A stretch of 64,000 bases of DNA from Lutimaribacter pacificus (GCF_900142185.1 NZ_FQZZ01000003.1:434001-498000); one strand, 5' to 3'. Positions 37,938 through 49,319 are shown, numbered from the stretch's first letter. Numbers and translations are program-made. The notes: generated by a model from the sequence alone, not told the origin.

Positions 37938-39566
37938 TCAGATCCGCATCCGCGGCACGTCATGCGGGTCGAGCCGCAGCTCCAGCAGGATCGGGCCGTC
38001 GCGGTTTTCGATCCGGTCCAGCGCGTTTTCCAGATCTTCCGCCGATTGCACCAGGATGCCGGTGCCGCCCAGCGCGGTCGCCACCTCGGCAAAGGACGGC
38101 CAGTCGAATTGCGACAGGCCCGGGTCCATGCTGCGGTCGAGAAACTGGATATGCTCGGCGCCATAGGCGCTGTCGTTGCAGACGATCACGATCAGGTCCT
38201 GTTTCAGCCGCACGGCGGTGTTGAACTCGTTGACGCCGCCCATCATGAACCCGCCATCGCCCGTGAACAGCACGACGGGCCGCCCGGTATCGGCCAGCCC
38301 CATGCCGATGGCCGCCTGCAGCCCCAGCCCGATCGAGCCGAAATTGGTGGTGGCGATGAAACTGCGCGGATCGGGGGCCGACACGCGGCACCACACCTCG
38401 GTCATGAAACGCCCGCCATCGGTGGTCAGCAGCCGGTTCTTCGGCAGTGCCTCTTCCAGCCGGTCCAGCGCCCAGACATAGTTGACCGTATCCGGCGCGG
38501 CCTTGTCGCGCTGCCCCGGCGGGTGCCATGTCAGTTTCGCCATGTCCAGCTCGGCGGTGAAGCCCGAGGCCGGGATCTCGGCCTCGTCCAGCCAGTAGAC
38601 GATATTGTCGGCGGTCAGCCCCGCATCGGCCACCAGCGCCGCGTCTGGGTGAAAGTTGCGCCCGATCGCGCGGGCATCGTCATTGACCTGCACCACGCGC
38701 TTGCCCTTCATCAACTTTCCCTGGTCGGTGGTAAAGCTGTGCAGGCTGGCCCCGAAGGCGACCACGCAATCGGCCTTGGCGATCACGTCATAGGCGGCCT
38801 CGGTGCTGAGCGTGCCGAAGATGTCCATGTTGTAGGGGTGATCGTTGAACAGCCCCTTGGCCTTGAGCGTGGTGGCCAGCGGCGCCTCGAGCCGGTCGGC
38901 CAAGCGGCCGATCTGGTCGCGCGCGCCCGCCGCCCCGGCCCCGGCCAGGATCACCGGACGCCGGGCCGAGGCGATCATGCCGACCGCCTGGTCCAGCCCG
39001 TCGCCCTCGGGGACATAGGACGGGGTCGAGAATACCGGGAATATCTTCTTCTCATGCGTGATTTCCTGCCACATGAAATCGGCCGGCATGTTCAGAACGA
39101 CGGGCCGGCGCTCGACCCGGGCGCGGTAAAAGGCGTTGGCGACATCATGCGCGGCGGTTTCGGGCGCGCGCATCTGTTCGAAACCGGCCCCGGCCGCCTT
39201 GACCGTCTCGCGCTGGTCGATGCTTTGCAGATGCTGGGGAACCATCACCGGCGTGTCGCCCGCCAGCAGGACCATCGGGATATTGCCCCGCGCGCCCTCG
39301 GCCAGCGCGGTCATGCAGTTGGTCAGCGCCGGGCCATGGGTGACGGTGGCCACCCCGACCTTGCCGGTGACATGCGACCATGCCAGCGCCATCAGGACCG
39401 AACTGCCCTCATAGGCCACGGGCACGAAGGTGCCGCCGCAGCCGCGCACGTAATGGTCGACCATGAACAGGTTGGCATCGCCCATCAGGCCGAACATCGT
39501 GTCGATGCCATGATCCTGCACCGACCGCGCGATGGACTGGTAGGTATAGATCGTATCGTCAGCCAT
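37938..39566 (-). CDS. Thiamine-diphosphate-dependent enzyme, acetolactate-synthase-like
   Basis: A 542-residue enzyme with the three POX/ALS domains. The N-terminal domain has a probable catalytic Glu in VAYEGSSVLMA (about residue 53) and VTHGPALTNCMTALAEG. The C-terminal ThDP motif starts GDGGFMMGGVNEF and ends at ND in CNDSAYG. It is shorter than biosynthetic acetolactate synthase and has no regulatory-subunit gene beside it, so a catabolic decarboxylase or lyase is likely. Context (sulfatase, polyamine-type importer, amidohydrolase) does not fix the substrate. It is transcribed divergently from the importer. Confidence 0.85.
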   Translation of the reverse strand: MADDTIYTYQSIARSVQDHGIDTMFGLMGDANLFMVDHYVRGCGGTFVPVAYEGSSVLMALAWSHVTGKVGVATVTHGPALTNCMTALAEGARGNIPMVLLAGDTPVMVPQHLQSIDQRETVKAAGAGFEQMRAPETAAHDVANAFYRARVERRPVVLNMPADFMWQEITHEKKIFPVFSTPSYVPEGDGLDQAVGMIASARRPVILAGAGAAGARDQIGRLADRLEAPLATTLKAKGLFNDHPYNMDIFGTLSTEAAYDVIAKADCVVAFGASLHSFTTDQGKLMKGKRVVQVNDDARAIGRNFHPDAALVADAGLTADNIVYWLDEAEIPASGFTAELDMAKLTWHPPGQRDKAAPDTVNYVWALDRLEEALPKNRLLTTDGGRFMTEVWCRVSAPDPRSFIATTNFGSIGLGLQAAIGMGLADTGRPVVLFTGDGGFMMGGVNEFNTAVRLKQDLIVIVCNDSAYGAEHIQFLDRSMDPGLSQFDWPSFAEVATALGGTGILVQSAEDLENALDRIENRDGPILLELRLDPHDVPRMRI

Positions 39567-39731
39567 GGGTCATCCCCCCTTATCGGTTTTTTCCTGTTCT
39601 CCGCCCCCAGCTTGCGTTTTGCAAGCCCGCTGGCGCAAGGGTGCCCGGCACCACCCCCGCCCCGGTTGCACAAATCCTGACCTGACCCCGCAAATCCCCG
39701 GCCGCGCCGGGCCCCACGGCCCGTCAAACTT

Positions 39732-39762
39732 GCTTTTGAAAGCGGGCTGAGTTTTGATCAAA
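39732..39762. promoter_or_regulatory. Two small palindromes in the divergent ThDP-enzyme/importer gap
   Basis: The 217-base gap holds GCTTTTGAAAGC (39732-39743, five-base arms) and TTTGATCAAA (39753-39762, perfect), plus GCTTGC/GCAAGC arms at 39610-39626. They are candidate operator sites for an unseen regulator; no regulator gene is adjacent. I see no strong promoter here. Confidence 0.35.
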
Positions 39763-39783
39763 TCGGGAATCGGGGGCGCGGAC

Positions 39784-40857
39784 GTGATCGAGATCAGCGA
39801 AGTCAGCAAGATTTTCACCGGGCGCGGGGCACCCTTCACGGCGCTCGACACCGTCTCGGTCACCATCCGGGAAAACGAGTTCTTTACCCTTCTGGGCCCC
39901 TCGGGATGCGGCAAGACAACCCTGCTGCGGGTCATTGCCGGGTTCATCGACCCCACAAGCGGCACGGTCGTTCTGGACGGGCAGGACCTGGTGCGCCTGC
40001 CGCCCTACAAGCGCCCGGTGAACACGGTTTTCCAGTCCTACGCGCTGTTTCCGCACATGACCGTGGCGCAGAACATCGCCTTCGGGCTGGAAATGCTCGA
40101 CAAGCCGCGCGCCGAGGTCGGAAAGACCGTGGACGAGATGCTGGCGCTGGTGCGCATGACCGAGATGGCCGACCGCAAGACCTCGGAAATCTCGGGCGGC
40201 CAGCAGCAGCGCGTGGCGCTGGCCCGCGCGCTGGCGCCGCGGCCCAAGGTGCTGTTGCTGGACGAACCGCTGAGCGCGCTGGATTTCAAGCTGCGCAAGG
40301 ACATGCAACTTGAGCTGAAACGCCTGCAGTCGGAAACCGGCATCACCTTTGTCTTCGTCACCCACGACCAGGAAGAGGCGCTGACCATGTCCGACCGGAT
40401 CGCGGTGATGAACGCCGGCAGGATTCGCCAGATCGGCGGGCCGCGCGACATCTACGACCACCCGGCCGAACGCTTCGTGGCGGATTTCATCGGCGACACG
40501 AATTTCCTGGATGTGGAACTGCTGTCCATCGCGGGCGAGCAGGCCACCGTGCGCCTGCCCTCGGGCGCCGAGGCGCAGGTGCGTGCGCCCGGCGAAGACG
40601 TGGCGCCGGGCCCGGTGACGCTGGCGGTGCGGCCCGAACATGCCAGCCTGTCGGGCGGCGCCGGGGCGGTTCTGCCCGGCACGCTGGCCAATGTCGTCTA
40701 TTTCGGCACCGACACCCATTACCATGTGGAGCTTGAGGGCGGCGGGCGCTTCGTGCTGCGCCAGCAGAACCAGCCCGACCAGGCCCAGACCCGCGCCGTG
40801 GGCGACGCCGTCGAGGTGACGCTGGCCCCCGGTGTCGGCCAGGTGCTGAGAGACTGA
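39784..40857 (+). CDS. ABC transporter ATPase, PotA type
   Basis: A 357-residue ATPase: Walker A GPSGCGKT (about 39-46), Q-loop [13 protein letters not shown], signature [14 protein letters not shown], Walker [13 protein letters not shown], and a C-terminal TOBE domain (about 270-350; VRPEHASL). This is the layout of spermidine/putrescine-type and related importers. The start is taken as GTG 39784, which gives the usual EISEVSKIF beginning; TTG 39754 in frame would add ten residues. The permease genes follow after four bases. Confidence 0.92.
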   Translation: MIEISEVSKIFTGRGAPFTALDTVSVTIRENEFFTLLGPSGCGKTTLLRVIAGFIDPTSGTVVLDGQDLVRLPPYKRPVNTVFQSYALFPHMTVAQNIAFGLEMLDKPRAEVGKTVDEMLALVRMTEMADRKTSEISGGQQQRVALARALAPRPKVLLLDEPLSALDFKLRKDMQLELKRLQSETGITFVFVTHDQEEALTMSDRIAVMNAGRIRQIGGPRDIYDHPAERFVADFIGDTNFLDVELLSIAGEQATVRLPSGAEAQVRAPGEDVAPGPVTLAVRPEHASLSGGAGAVLPGTLANVVYFGTDTHYHVELEGGGRFVLRQQNQPDQAQTRAVGDAVEVTLAPGVGQVLRD

Positions 40858-40861
40858 CGGC

Positions 40862-41764
40862 ATGAGCGACGCAGCCACGACCAGAGCGACACGATCCCGC
40901 TGGCTGCTGCTGGCCCCGGCGCTTGCGGTGCTGGTCTTTGCCGCCTCGGGGCCGCTGCTGATCGTGCTGATCTATTCCTTCCTGACGCCCGGCGATTACG
41001 GCGGCGTGGTGTGGAGCCTGTCGCCGGACGCCTGGTTCAGCGTCGTCATGGAACAGGATTTCTTTACCGAGGAAATCGGGTTCGCCGATGCGCATCTGTC
41101 GATTTTCTGGCGGTCGATCAAGCTGTCCCTGATGACCGCGCTGCTGACCTTCGTCTTCGGGTTTCCCACGGCCTATTTCATCGCCACGCGCCCCAGGGAA
41201 AAGCGCGATATCTGGATGCTGCTGATCATCATCCCGTTCTGGACCAACCTGCTGATCCGCACCTTCGCCATCATGGAACTGATCCGCGCCGAGGGCACGG
41301 TCAACAGCGCGCTGCTTGCGCTGGGGATCATCGACGAACCGATCCAGATGCTGTTCACCGAATTCGCGATCCTGCTGGGCATGGCCTATGTCTATCTGCC
41401 GCTGATGGTGCTGCCGATCTATGCCTCGCTCGAACGGTTCGATTTCACGCTGGTCGAGGCGGGATACGACCTTTACGCAAGCCGCTGGCGGGTGCTGCGC
41501 AAGGTGATCTTTCCGCTGGCGAAACCGGGGGTGATCGCGGGCTCGATCCTGGTCTTCGTGCCCTCGCTGGGCGCCTATGTCACGCCGCGCGTGCTGGGCG
41601 GCGGCAAGCAGCTTATGCTGGGCAACCTGATCGAGCTGCAATTCGGCGCGGGCCGCAACTGGCCGCTGGGCGCGGCGCTGTCGCTGACGCTGCTGGCGAT
41701 CGTGATGGTGGCGCTGATCCTCTATGTCCGCGCCGCCGGGAACGAAGAGGTGCGGCATGGCTAA
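40862..41764 (+). CDS. ABC transporter permease, PotB type
   Basis: A 300-residue membrane protein with six predicted membrane segments. It has the periplasmic insert after the first helix and the coupling motif EAGYDLYASRWRVLRKVIFPLAKPG (about 200-224). Sequence style matches PotB/PotH permeases of polyamine-type importers. It overlaps the next permease by eight bases. Confidence 0.93.
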   Translation: MSDAATTRATRSRWLLLAPALAVLVFAASGPLLIVLIYSFLTPGDYGGVVWSLSPDAWFSVVMEQDFFTEEIGFADAHLSIFWRSIKLSLMTALLTFVFGFPTAYFIATRPREKRDIWMLLIIIPFWTNLLIRTFAIMELIRAEGTVNSALLALGIIDEPIQMLFTEFAILLGMAYVYLPLMVLPIYASLERFDFTLVEAGYDLYASRWRVLRKVIFPLAKPGVIAGSILVFVPSLGAYVTPRVLGGGKQLMLGNLIELQFGAGRNWPLGAALSLTLLAIVMVALILYVRAAGNEEVRHG

Positions 41765-42557
41765 GGGGTTCGACATCCGCCGCCAGACCGGGTTCGCCAC
41801 GGTTGCGATGGCGTGTTTCGTCATCCTTTACCTGCCCATCGTCCTGCTGGTGATCTATTCCTTCAATGCCGGCACCTCGGTCGCCATCTGGGAGGGGTTC
41901 AGCTGGCGCTGGTATCAGACCGCGTGGCAGAACGAGCAGGTGCAGGCGGCCACCGTGCGCTCGCTGGTGATCGCCACCTGGGCCACGCTGATCGCGACCT
42001 GCTGCGCGGTGCCGGCGGCGCTGGCGACGACACGGCAGGGCACGTTCCGCGGCTATACCTTCGTCTTCGCCATGATCAACCAGCCGCTGATGGTGCCCGA
42101 GATCGTGACCGCCGTCGCGCTGCTGATCTTTTTCGCCATGATCAAGGTCGCCACCGGATATACCGGCCTTTTCTACCTGATCATCGCGCATTCGGCCTTT
42201 TGCATCCCCTTCGCCTACATGCCGATCCGGGCGCGGCTACAGGGCATGGACCTGAGCCTGGAACAGGCCGCGATGGACCTTTACGGCACGCCCTGGCGCG
42301 TGTTCCGCCGGGTGACGCTGCCGCAGCTCTGGCCCGGCATCCTGGCCGGTGCGATGCTGGCCTTCGTCATCTCGCTGGACGACGTGGTGATTACCGAGTT
42401 CGTGAAATCCGCCGGACAGGATACACTGCCCACCTACATGCTGGGACAGTTGCGCCGGGTCGTGACACCCGAGGTCAACGCGATCTCGACCGCGCTTCTG
42501 GCGATTTCGGTGGTGCTTGTGATCGCGTTCTTCTTTCTCAGCCGGAAAAAGAAATAA
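41757..42557 (+). CDS. ABC transporter permease, PotC type
   Basis: A 266-residue membrane protein with six hydrophobic segments and the coupling motif EQAAMDLYGTPWRVFRRVTLPQLWPG (about 171-196). SLDDVVITEF after it is characteristic of PotC/PotI permeases. The start is the ATG at 41757 within the end of the PotB-type gene; the longer frame is a shadow. The binding-protein gene follows 28 bases later. Confidence 0.93.
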   Translation: MAKGFDIRRQTGFATVAMACFVILYLPIVLLVIYSFNAGTSVAIWEGFSWRWYQTAWQNEQVQAATVRSLVIATWATLIATCCAVPAALATTRQGTFRGYTFVFAMINQPLMVPEIVTAVALLIFFAMIKVATGYTGLFYLIIAHSAFCIPFAYMPIRARLQGMDLSLEQAAMDLYGTPWRVFRRVTLPQLWPGILAGAMLAFVISLDDVVITEFVKSAGQDTLPTYMLGQLRRVVTPEVNAISTALLAISVVLVIAFFFLSRKKK

Positions 42558-42585
42558 CCAAGAGAACCAACAGGAGGGTTCACCC

Positions 42586-43614
42586 ATGAAACTGACCACG
42601 ACATTTTCCGCACTTGCCGCGATGGCGGTCGCCGGCGCGGCCTCGGCCGAGGGCCAGTTGAACATCTACAACTGGGGCAACTACACCAGCCCCGAAATGA
42701 TCGAGAAATTCGAACAGGAATACGATGTCGAGGTGACGGTCACCGATTACGACAGCAACGACACCGCGCTGGCCAAGATCAAGGCCGGCGGGCACGGGTT
42801 CGACATCGTGGTGCCCTCGGGCACCTATGTGCCGATCTTCATCTCCGAGGGGCTGCTGATGGAATCCAGGCCCAACGAGATGGAGAATTTCAAGAATATG
42901 GACCCGCAATGGGTGGATGTGGAATTCGACCCCGGCCGCAACTACACCGTGCCGTGGCAATGGGGCACCGTGGGCATGACGGTGAACACCAGCGTCTATG
43001 GCGGCGACATCAACACCGCGGGCATCTACCTCGATCCGCCCGACGAGCTGAAGGGCAAGATCAACGTCGTGCCCGAGATGATGGATGTGATGTCGACCGC
43101 CATCTACTACATGGGCGGCGAACAATGCACCACCGACAAGGAGGTGCTGAAACAGGTCCGCGACAAGCTGGTCGAGGCCAAGCAGCACTGGCTGTCGATG
43201 GATTACGGCAATATCGAGAAATTCGCCAAGGGCGACCTGGCCGCCGGCGTGAACTGGAACGGCGCCTCGATGCGCGCGCGCCTGCAGAACGCCGATATCG
43301 CCTATGGCTATCCGATCGACGGCTACCCGGTCTGGATGGACAACGCGGCCATCGTCGCGGATGCGCAGAATGTCGAGAACGCCAGGCTGTTCCTGAACTT
43401 CATCATGGCGCCCGAAAACGCCGCGATGCTGTCGAACTTTGCCAAATACGCCAACGGCATCGTGGGATCGGCCGAATTCATGGACGCAGACCTGCAGGAC
43501 GCGCCCGAGATCAACCCCTCGGACGAGCTGAAGGCCGCGGGCGTGCTGTCCAAGACCTGCCCGCCCGAGGCGCAGAAGATCTATACCGCGATCTGGACCG
43601 AGCTTCAGAAGTAA
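42586..43614 (+). CDS. Polyamine-type ABC transporter substrate-binding protein (PotD/PotF family)
   Basis: A 342-residue periplasmic protein with a signal peptide cleaved near residue 21 (ASAEG). It begins the mature part with LNIYNWGNYTSPEMIEKFEQ, the hallmark of spermidine/putrescine-binding proteins, and has VPWQWGTVGMTVNTSV and the late MDNAAIVADAQNVENARLFLNFIM. An AGGAGGG ribosome site precedes the ATG. It completes the importer. Related proteins bind amino acids or gamma-glutamyl amines, so polyamine is the default, not proven. Confidence 0.93.
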   Translation: MKLTTTFSALAAMAVAGAASAEGQLNIYNWGNYTSPEMIEKFEQEYDVEVTVTDYDSNDTALAKIKAGGHGFDIVVPSGTYVPIFISEGLLMESRPNEMENFKNMDPQWVDVEFDPGRNYTVPWQWGTVGMTVNTSVYGGDINTAGIYLDPPDELKGKINVVPEMMDVMSTAIYYMGGEQCTTDKEVLKQVRDKLVEAKQHWLSMDYGNIEKFAKGDLAAGVNWNGASMRARLQNADIAYGYPIDGYPVWMDNAAIVADAQNVENARLFLNFIMAPENAAMLSNFAKYANGIVGSAEFMDADLQDAPEINPSDELKAAGVLSKTCPPEAQKIYTAIWTELQK

Positions 43615-43621
43615 CGCGCGC

Positions 43622-43648
43622 CGGGCGGGCCTGCGGGCCCGCCCGTTT
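43622..43648 (+). terminator. Hairpin after the binding-protein gene
   Basis: CGGGCGGGCC and GGCCCGCCCG form a perfect 10-bp stem with loop TGCG, followed by TTTCCC. It probably ends or attenuates the importer transcript before the amidohydrolase gene. Confidence 0.75.
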
Positions 43649-43667
43649 CCCTTCACGGAGTTCCCCC

Positions 43668-45329
43668 ATGTCCCCCGATATCGTCATCCTGAACGGTCGC
43701 CTGATCACCTTTGACGACGCGACACCGCAAGCCGGGGCGCTGGCCATCGCCGATGGCACGATCGCGGCCGTGGGCGACACGGGCGATATCCGCGGGCTTG
43801 CCGGGCCGGGAACGCGGGTGATCGACGCGGGCGGCGCCACGGTGCTGCCGGGCTTCATCGACAGCCATGTGCACCTGTTCGGCGGCTCGGTCGAGCTGGG
43901 CTATCTCGACCTTTACGGCGTTCAGGGGCTGGACCGGCTGACCGCAAAGCTGCGCGACTGGGCGGCGCAATGCCCCGATGACAAGGTGGTGTTCGCCGTG
44001 CAGGCCGATTACGCCATCCTCGGCCCGGGCCGAAGCACCACCCGGCAGGATCTGGATCAGGCCCTGCCCGATCGGCCCTTTGCCATGTTCGCCCCCGATC
44101 ACCACACCGTCTGGGCCAATACCAGGGCGCTGGAACTGGCCGGGCTCTTGCGTGGCGGCGCGGTCGACATGGGCGCCGAGATCGTGATGGCCCCCGACGG
44201 CACCGCCACAGGTGAACTGCGCGAGCCGGGCGCCTACGCCCCGGTGCTGCAACTGACGCGCCACGGCGGGCGCGACATGCTGGGGCTGGTCACCGGGGCC
44301 GACCCGGTGCCCCCCGCCACGGCGGCGGAACGCGCGCTCGACAAGGCGGCGATCGCGCGCGGGCTGCAACATTGCGCCAGCCACGGGATCACCGGGCTGC
44401 ACAACATGGATGGCAATTTCTACAACCTCGAACTGCTGTCCGAGCTTGAGGCCGATGGCGACCTGCTGTGCCGGGTCGAGGTGCCGTTCCATTACAAAAG
44501 CCATGACACGCTGGACCGTTTTTCCGAGGCCGCGGACATGCGCGCCCGTTATAGCGGCGACTGGGTGTGGTGCAACCGGGTCAAGATGTTCATCGACGGG
44601 GTGGTCGAAAGCTCGACCGCGCTGATGCTGGAGCCCTATCCGGGGCTGGATACCGTGGGTGACGCGGTGTTCGACTACGACCATTTCGAGGCGGCGGTGA
44701 TCCGTGCCGATGCGATGGGGCTGCAGATCGCCGTGCACGCCATCGGCGACAAGGGCATCCGCTGGACGCTGGACGCCTACGAGGCCGCGATCCGCGCCAA
44801 TGGCCGCCGCGACAGCCGCCACCGCATCGAACATATCGAGGTGCTGCACCCCGACGACCTGCCCCGCTTTGCCGAACTGGGGGTGGTCGCCTCGATCCAG
44901 CCCGGCCACGCGCCTTTCGGCGGCATCTTCCCGCCCGAGGGCGTTGGCAAGATGCTGCACCCCCACCAGATCCCCACCGCCTATGCCTGGCAGGATATCC
45001 GCGACACCGGCACGCCCGTCGTGTTCTCGACCGACTGGCCGGTGATCCCGGTCGACGTGATGCCCAACGTCAAGGCCGCCGTGGCGCCGGTGAAGATGCC
45101 CGCCCCGTGGCGCGATCAGGGCCAGAGCCTGCACGACACGCTGAAATCCTATACCGCCGACAATGCCTGGGTGGAGTTCAACGAGGCCCGCAAGGGCCGG
45201 CTGGCCCCCGGCCTGATGGCGGATATCGCCATCATGTCCCACGATCTCGAGGCGATGGCGCCCGGGGATCTGGACAAGGCGCGCGCGCAACTCACCATCG
45301 CGGGCGGGCGCGTCACCTACGAGGCGTAG
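43668..45329 (+). CDS. YtcJ-like metal-dependent amidohydrolase
   Basis: A 553-residue amidohydrolase: metal-site [12 protein letters not shown] (about 64-75), a carbamylated-Lys/His region with [32 protein letters not shown] and the Asp in FSTDWPV near the C-terminal end of the barrel. The size and order fit the YtcJ/exoenzyme-regulatory AepA group. It follows the importer after a hairpin and has a GGAG site, so it may act on the imported compound or a product. It converges with hutU, leaving 14 bases. Confidence 0.87.
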   Translation: MSPDIVILNGRLITFDDATPQAGALAIADGTIAAVGDTGDIRGLAGPGTRVIDAGGATVLPGFIDSHVHLFGGSVELGYLDLYGVQGLDRLTAKLRDWAAQCPDDKVVFAVQADYAILGPGRSTTRQDLDQALPDRPFAMFAPDHHTVWANTRALELAGLLRGGAVDMGAEIVMAPDGTATGELREPGAYAPVLQLTRHGGRDMLGLVTGADPVPPATAAERALDKAAIARGLQHCASHGITGLHNMDGNFYNLELLSELEADGDLLCRVEVPFHYKSHDTLDRFSEAADMRARYSGDWVWCNRVKMFIDGVVESSTALMLEPYPGLDTVGDAVFDYDHFEAAVIRADAMGLQIAVHAIGDKGIRWTLDAYEAAIRANGRRDSRHRIEHIEVLHPDDLPRFAELGVVASIQPGHAPFGGIFPPEGVGKMLHPHQIPTAYAWQDIRDTGTPVVFSTDWPVIPVDVMPNVKAAVAPVKMPAPWRDQGQSLHDTLKSYTADNAWVEFNEARKGRLAPGLMADIAIMSHDLEAMAPGDLDKARAQLTIAGGRVTYEA

Positions 45330-45343
45330 GCGCGGGCGGCCGC

Positions 45344-47017
45344 TCAGTTCCCCAGGATGCCCGGCAGGCGCAGGCCGTGGGCGCGGGCGCAGCGGATCGC
45401 CTCGTCATAGCCGGCATCGGCATGGCGCCAGACGCCCGAGGCCGGGTCGTTCCACAGCACGCGCTCCAGCCGTCGGGCGGCCTCGGGCGTGCCGTCGGCG
45501 ACGATCACCATGCCGGCGTGCTGGCTGAACCCCATGCCGACCCCGCCGCCATGATGCAGGCTGACCCAGGTCGCGCCTGAGGCGGTGTTCACCAGCGCGT
45601 TCAGCAACGGCCAGTCGCTGACCGCGTCCGAGCCGTCCTTCATCGCCTCGGTCTCGCGGTTGGGGCTGGCGACCGATCCGCTGTCCAGGTGATCGCGCCC
45701 GATCACGATCGGGGCCTTGAGTTCGCCATTGGCGACCATCTCGTTGAACTTCAGCCCGGCGCGATGCCTGTCGCCCAGCCCGATCCAGCAGATGCGCGCA
45801 GGCAATCCCTGAAAGCTGATACGCGCGCGCGCCATGTCGAGCCAGGTGTGCAGGTGCTCGTTTTCCGGGAACAGTTCCTTCATCGCCCGGTCGGTCCTGT
45901 AGATATCCTCGGGGTCGCCCGAAAGCGCGCACCAGCGGAACGGGCCGATGCCCCGGCAGAACAGCGGACGGATATAAGCGGGCACGAAGCCGGGGAAGGC
46001 AAAGGCGTTTTCCAACCCCTCCTCCAGTGCCATCTGGCGGATGTTGTTGCCGTAATCCAGCGTCGGCACGCCGTCGTTCCAGAAATCGACCATCGCCGCC
46101 ACATGCACCTTCATCGAGGCGCGGGCGGCCCTTTCCACCGCCTTGGGATCGCTTTCGCGTCTGTCGCGCCACTGTGCCATGGTCCAGCCCTGCGGCAGGT
46201 AGCCGTTCACCGGGTCATGGGCGCTGGTCTGGTCGGTCACGATGTCGGGGCGCACGCCACGGCGGTGGATTTCGGGGAAGATATCGGCGGCATTGCCCAG
46301 CAGCGCCACCGATTTCGCCTCGCCCGCCCTGGTCCAGCGGTCGATCAGCGCAAGCGCCTCGTCCAGGCTGTCGGTCTTTTCGTCCACGTACCGGGTGCGC
46401 AGGCGGAAATCTATCGAGTCGGGGTTGCATTCCACCGCCATGCAACAGGCGCCCGCCATCACCGCGGCCAGCGGCTGCGCGCCGCCCATGCCACCAAGGC
46501 CCCCGGTCAGTATCCACTTGCCCTTCAGGTCACCGCCGTAATGCTGCCGCCCGGCCTCGGCAAAGGTTTCATAGGTGCCCTGCACGATCCCCTGCGAACC
46601 GATATAGATCCACGATCCCGCGGTCATCTGGCCGTACATCATCAGGCCCTTGCGGTCGAGTTCGTTGAAATGGTCCCAGTTGGCCCAGTGCGGCACGATG
46701 TTGGAATTGGCGATCAGCACGCGCGGCGCGTCGGCATGGGTGCGCACGATGGCGACCGGCTTGCCCGATTGCACCACCAGCGTTTCGTCGGCCTCAAGGT
46801 CTTTCAGCCCAGCCACGATCCGGTCGAAATCCTCCCATGTGCGGGCGGCGCGGCCGATGCCGCCATAGACCACCAGCTCATGCGGATTCTCGGCCACGTC
46901 CGGGTGCAGGTTGTTCATCAGCATCCGCATCGCGGCCTCGGTCAGCCAGCTTTTCGCCGTGATATCGGGGCCGGTGGGCGGGTACACGTCACGAAGGTTG
47001 TGTCGGGGGGTCGTCAT
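45344..47017 (-). CDS. hutU: Urocanate hydratase
   Basis: A 557-residue enzyme, full length, that turns urocanate into imidazolone propionate with tightly bound NAD+ as electrophile. Visible signatures: [11 protein letters not shown] (NAD site, about residue 170-180) and [19 protein letters not shown] near residue 360-380. It is the last gene of hutIHGU and overlaps hutG by four bases. Confidence 0.98.
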   Translation of the reverse strand: MTTPRHNLRDVYPPTGPDITAKSWLTEAAMRMLMNNLHPDVAENPHELVVYGGIGRAARTWEDFDRIVAGLKDLEADETLVVQSGKPVAIVRTHADAPRVLIANSNIVPHWANWDHFNELDRKGLMMYGQMTAGSWIYIGSQGIVQGTYETFAEAGRQHYGGDLKGKWILTGGLGGMGGAQPLAAVMAGACCMAVECNPDSIDFRLRTRYVDEKTDSLDEALALIDRWTRAGEAKSVALLGNAADIFPEIHRRGVRPDIVTDQTSAHDPVNGYLPQGWTMAQWRDRRESDPKAVERAARASMKVHVAAMVDFWNDGVPTLDYGNNIRQMALEEGLENAFAFPGFVPAYIRPLFCRGIGPFRWCALSGDPEDIYRTDRAMKELFPENEHLHTWLDMARARISFQGLPARICWIGLGDRHRAGLKFNEMVANGELKAPIVIGRDHLDSGSVASPNRETEAMKDGSDAVSDWPLLNALVNTASGATWVSLHHGGGVGMGFSQHAGMVIVADGTPEAARRLERVLWNDPASGVWRHADAGYDEAIRCARAHGLRLPGILGN

Positions 47018-47802
47018 TCGGGCCTCCAGCGCATCAGGGTGTCGAGGATGGTTTTCAGATGGCCGCGCAGCCGGTCGGCGCGGCGCGGATCGTATGCCCA
47101 GGGCGCGTGCCCGGTCATGTAGGTCGACTGCGCCAGCTCCATCTGGATGGCGTGCAGCCCCTCGGCGGGGCGGCCGTACTGCCGGGTCGTCCAGCCACCC
47201 CTGAAACGGCCGTTGCGCACCGTGGTATATCCCCCGGCCCGCGCACAGATATCGGCGACGGCGGTTTCAATGCCGGGCGCGCAGGTCTTTCCGCCATCGG
47301 TGCCGATGTTGAAATCGGGCAGCCGCCCGTCGAAGAGAAAGGGAATTTCCGACCGGATCGAATGGCAGTCATACAGGATGGCAAAGCCATGCCGGACCCG
47401 CACGCGATCCAGTTCGGCGGACAGCGCGGTGTGGTATGGCACATGGAACGCCAGCCGCCGCCGTTCCACCTCGGCGGCACCGGGTTCGCAACCCTCTTTA
47501 TAAATGGGGATGCCGTCGAAATCGGTCAGCGGGCACAGGCCGGTCGTGTTCTGCCCCGGATAGAGGCTGGCCCCCGAGGGGTCGCGGTTCACGTCGATCG
47601 CGTAGCGGTGGATCGTGGTGCGGACGGTCGTGACATCCTCGGCCAGTCCGTCGTAAAGTCGGTGAATATGCCAGTCGGTATCGGCCAGCGCGCCGCCGGT
47701 TTCGTTCAGCGCGCCGGCCACGTCGTCGGGCAGATCGGTGCCGGTATGCGGCAGGCCCAGAACCAGCGGGCCGTCGCCGCGCGTGATGTCGAGAAAGCTC
47801 AT
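47014..47802 (-). CDS. hutG: N-formylglutamate deformylase
   Basis: A 262-residue hydrolase that releases formate and glutamate from N-formylglutamate, the last step of the five-step Hut pathway. Motifs: [14 protein letters not shown] near the N-terminus, [24 protein letters not shown] in the middle and a C-terminal [10 protein letters not shown]. The start is the ATG at 47802, overlapping the hutH stop; the frame open far upstream is a shadow of hutH. HutF (50590) makes its substrate. Confidence 0.95.
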   Translation of the reverse strand: MSFLDITRGDGPLVLGLPHTGTDLPDDVAGALNETGGALADTDWHIHRLYDGLAEDVTTVRTTIHRYAIDVNRDPSGASLYPGQNTTGLCPLTDFDGIPIYKEGCEPGAAEVERRRLAFHVPYHTALSAELDRVRVRHGFAILYDCHSIRSEIPFLFDGRLPDFNIGTDGGKTCAPGIETAVADICARAGGYTTVRNGRFRGGWTTRQYGRPAEGLHAIQMELAQSTYMTGHAPWAYDPRRADRLRGHLKTILDTLMRWRPE

Positions 47803-49319
47803 GACGCCAGCTCCAGCCCGGCGGCGCGGGGCAGCGCATCGTCGCGGATCATGGCGGCGGCGGCCTCGATATCGGGGGCGAGATAGCGATCTTCGCCCAG
47901 GCCGGGAACGATACGGCGAATTTCGGCTATGACAGCCGCCAGCCGGTCCGACGTTGCAAGCGGCGCGCGCGCCTCGATCCCCTGCGCGGCGCACAGCGCC
48001 TCGATCCCGAGGATCACCGACAGGTTCGCGTTCATCCGCGCCAGCCGCCGCGCGCCATGGGCGGCCATGCTGACATGATCCTCCTGGTTGGCCGAGGTGG
48101 GCGTGCTGTCGGTCGAACAGGGATTCGCCAGGTGCTTGTTCTCGCTCATCAGCGCGGCGCTGGTCACCTCGGCGATCATGAAGCCCGAGTTCAGCCCCGG
48201 CGCGGGCGTCAGGAAGGGCGGCAGGTCGAAGCTCAGCGTCGGGTCCACCATCAGCGCCACCCGGCGCTGCGCGATGGCGCCGATCTCGGACAGGGCCAGC
48301 GCGATCTGGTCGGCGGCAAAGGCGACGGGTTCGGCATGGAAATTGCCGCCCGACAGGATGCCCGCCTGCGTGATCAGCGGGTTGTCCGTCACGGCGTTCG
48401 CCTCGATCTGCAACGTGCGGCCGGCAAAGCGCAGGATATCCAGCGCCGCGCCCGCGACCTGCGGCTGGCACCGGATGCAATACGGGTCCTGCACGCGGCT
48501 GTCGCCGTCGCGGTGGCTTTCGCGGATGGCGCTGCCCCGCATCAGGCCGGCCATGGCGGCGGCCACGTCGATCTGCCCCGGCTGGCCGCGCAGGGCGTGG
48601 ATTTCCGGCGCAAGCGGCTGGGTCGAGCCCATGATCGCGTCGGTCGACATCGCCGAGGTGACGACCGCGTTGCGCAGCATCCGCATGGCATCGAAATACC
48701 CCGCCAGCGCGCAGGCGGTGGAAAACTGCGTGCCGTTGATCAGCGCCAGCCCCTCCTTGGGGCCAAGAACCACCGGCGACAGCCCCGCGCGCGCCAGCGC
48801 CGCGCCGCCGGGCATCCGCACGCCGTCATGCAGCGCCTCGCCCTCGCCGATCATGACCGCCGTCATATGCGCCAGCGGCGCCAGGTCGCCCGACGCGCCG
48901 ACCGAGCCCTGCACCGGGATCACCGGCATGACATCCGCCGCCAGCATCGCCTGTATCCGGGCGCAGATCTCCCAGCGCACACCCGACGCGCCACGCCCCA
49001 GCGACAGCAGCTTGAGCACCATCATCAGCCGGGTCGTCGGGACATCCAGCGCCTCGCCCACCCCGCTGCAATGGCTGAGGATCAGGTTGCGCTGCAGCGT
49101 CGCGGTATCTTCCGCCGGGATGCGCACCGAGGCGAGCTTGCCGAAGCCCGTGTTGATCCCGTAGACCGGCACATCGCCCAGCGCGGCCTGCCGGACCTGC
49201 CCGGCCGCGGCCTCGACCGGCGCGCGGGCGGTATCGTCCAGCCGCGCCGCCGCCCCGCCGCGCCACAGCGTTTCGAGCGTGGAAAGATCCGTCGAGCCGG
49301 GGGAAAGAATGACGGTCAT
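47799..49319 (-). CDS. hutH: Histidine ammonia-lyase
   Basis: A 506-residue enzyme that deaminates histidine to urocanate. The Ala-Ser-Gly that forms the MIO cofactor is at 142-144 in [30 protein letters not shown], the [12 protein letters not shown] stretch and [15 protein letters not shown] are also as expected. It overlaps hutI and hutG by four bases each. Confidence 0.98.
   Translation of the reverse strand: MTVILSPGSTDLSTLETLWRGGAAARLDDTARAPVEAAAGQVRQAALGDVPVYGINTGFGKLASVRIPAEDTATLQRNLILSHCSGVGEALDVPTTRLMMVLKLLSLGRGASGVRWEICARIQAMLAADVMPVIPVQGSVGASGDLAPLAHMTAVMIGEGEALHDGVRMPGGAALARAGLSPVVLGPKEGLALINGTQFSTACALAGYFDAMRMLRNAVVTSAMSTDAIMGSTQPLAPEIHALRGQPGQIDVAAAMAGLMRGSAIRESHRDGDSRVQDPYCIRCQPQVAGAALDILRFAGRTLQIEANAVTDNPLITQAGILSGGNFHAEPVAFAADQIALALSEIGAIAQRRVALMVDPTLSFDLPPFLTPAPGLNSGFMIAEVTSAALMSENKHLANPCSTDSTPTSANQEDHVSMAAHGARRLARMNANLSVILGIEALCAAQGIEARAPLATSDRLAAVIAEIRRIVPGLGEDRYLAPDIEAAAAMIRDDALPRAAGLELAS

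Noticed and set aside
37938-39566. Biosynthetic acetolactate synthase (ilvB)
   Set aside because: It is shorter, lacks an adjacent ilvN small subunit and stands in a catabolic context; only the broad ThDP family is supported.
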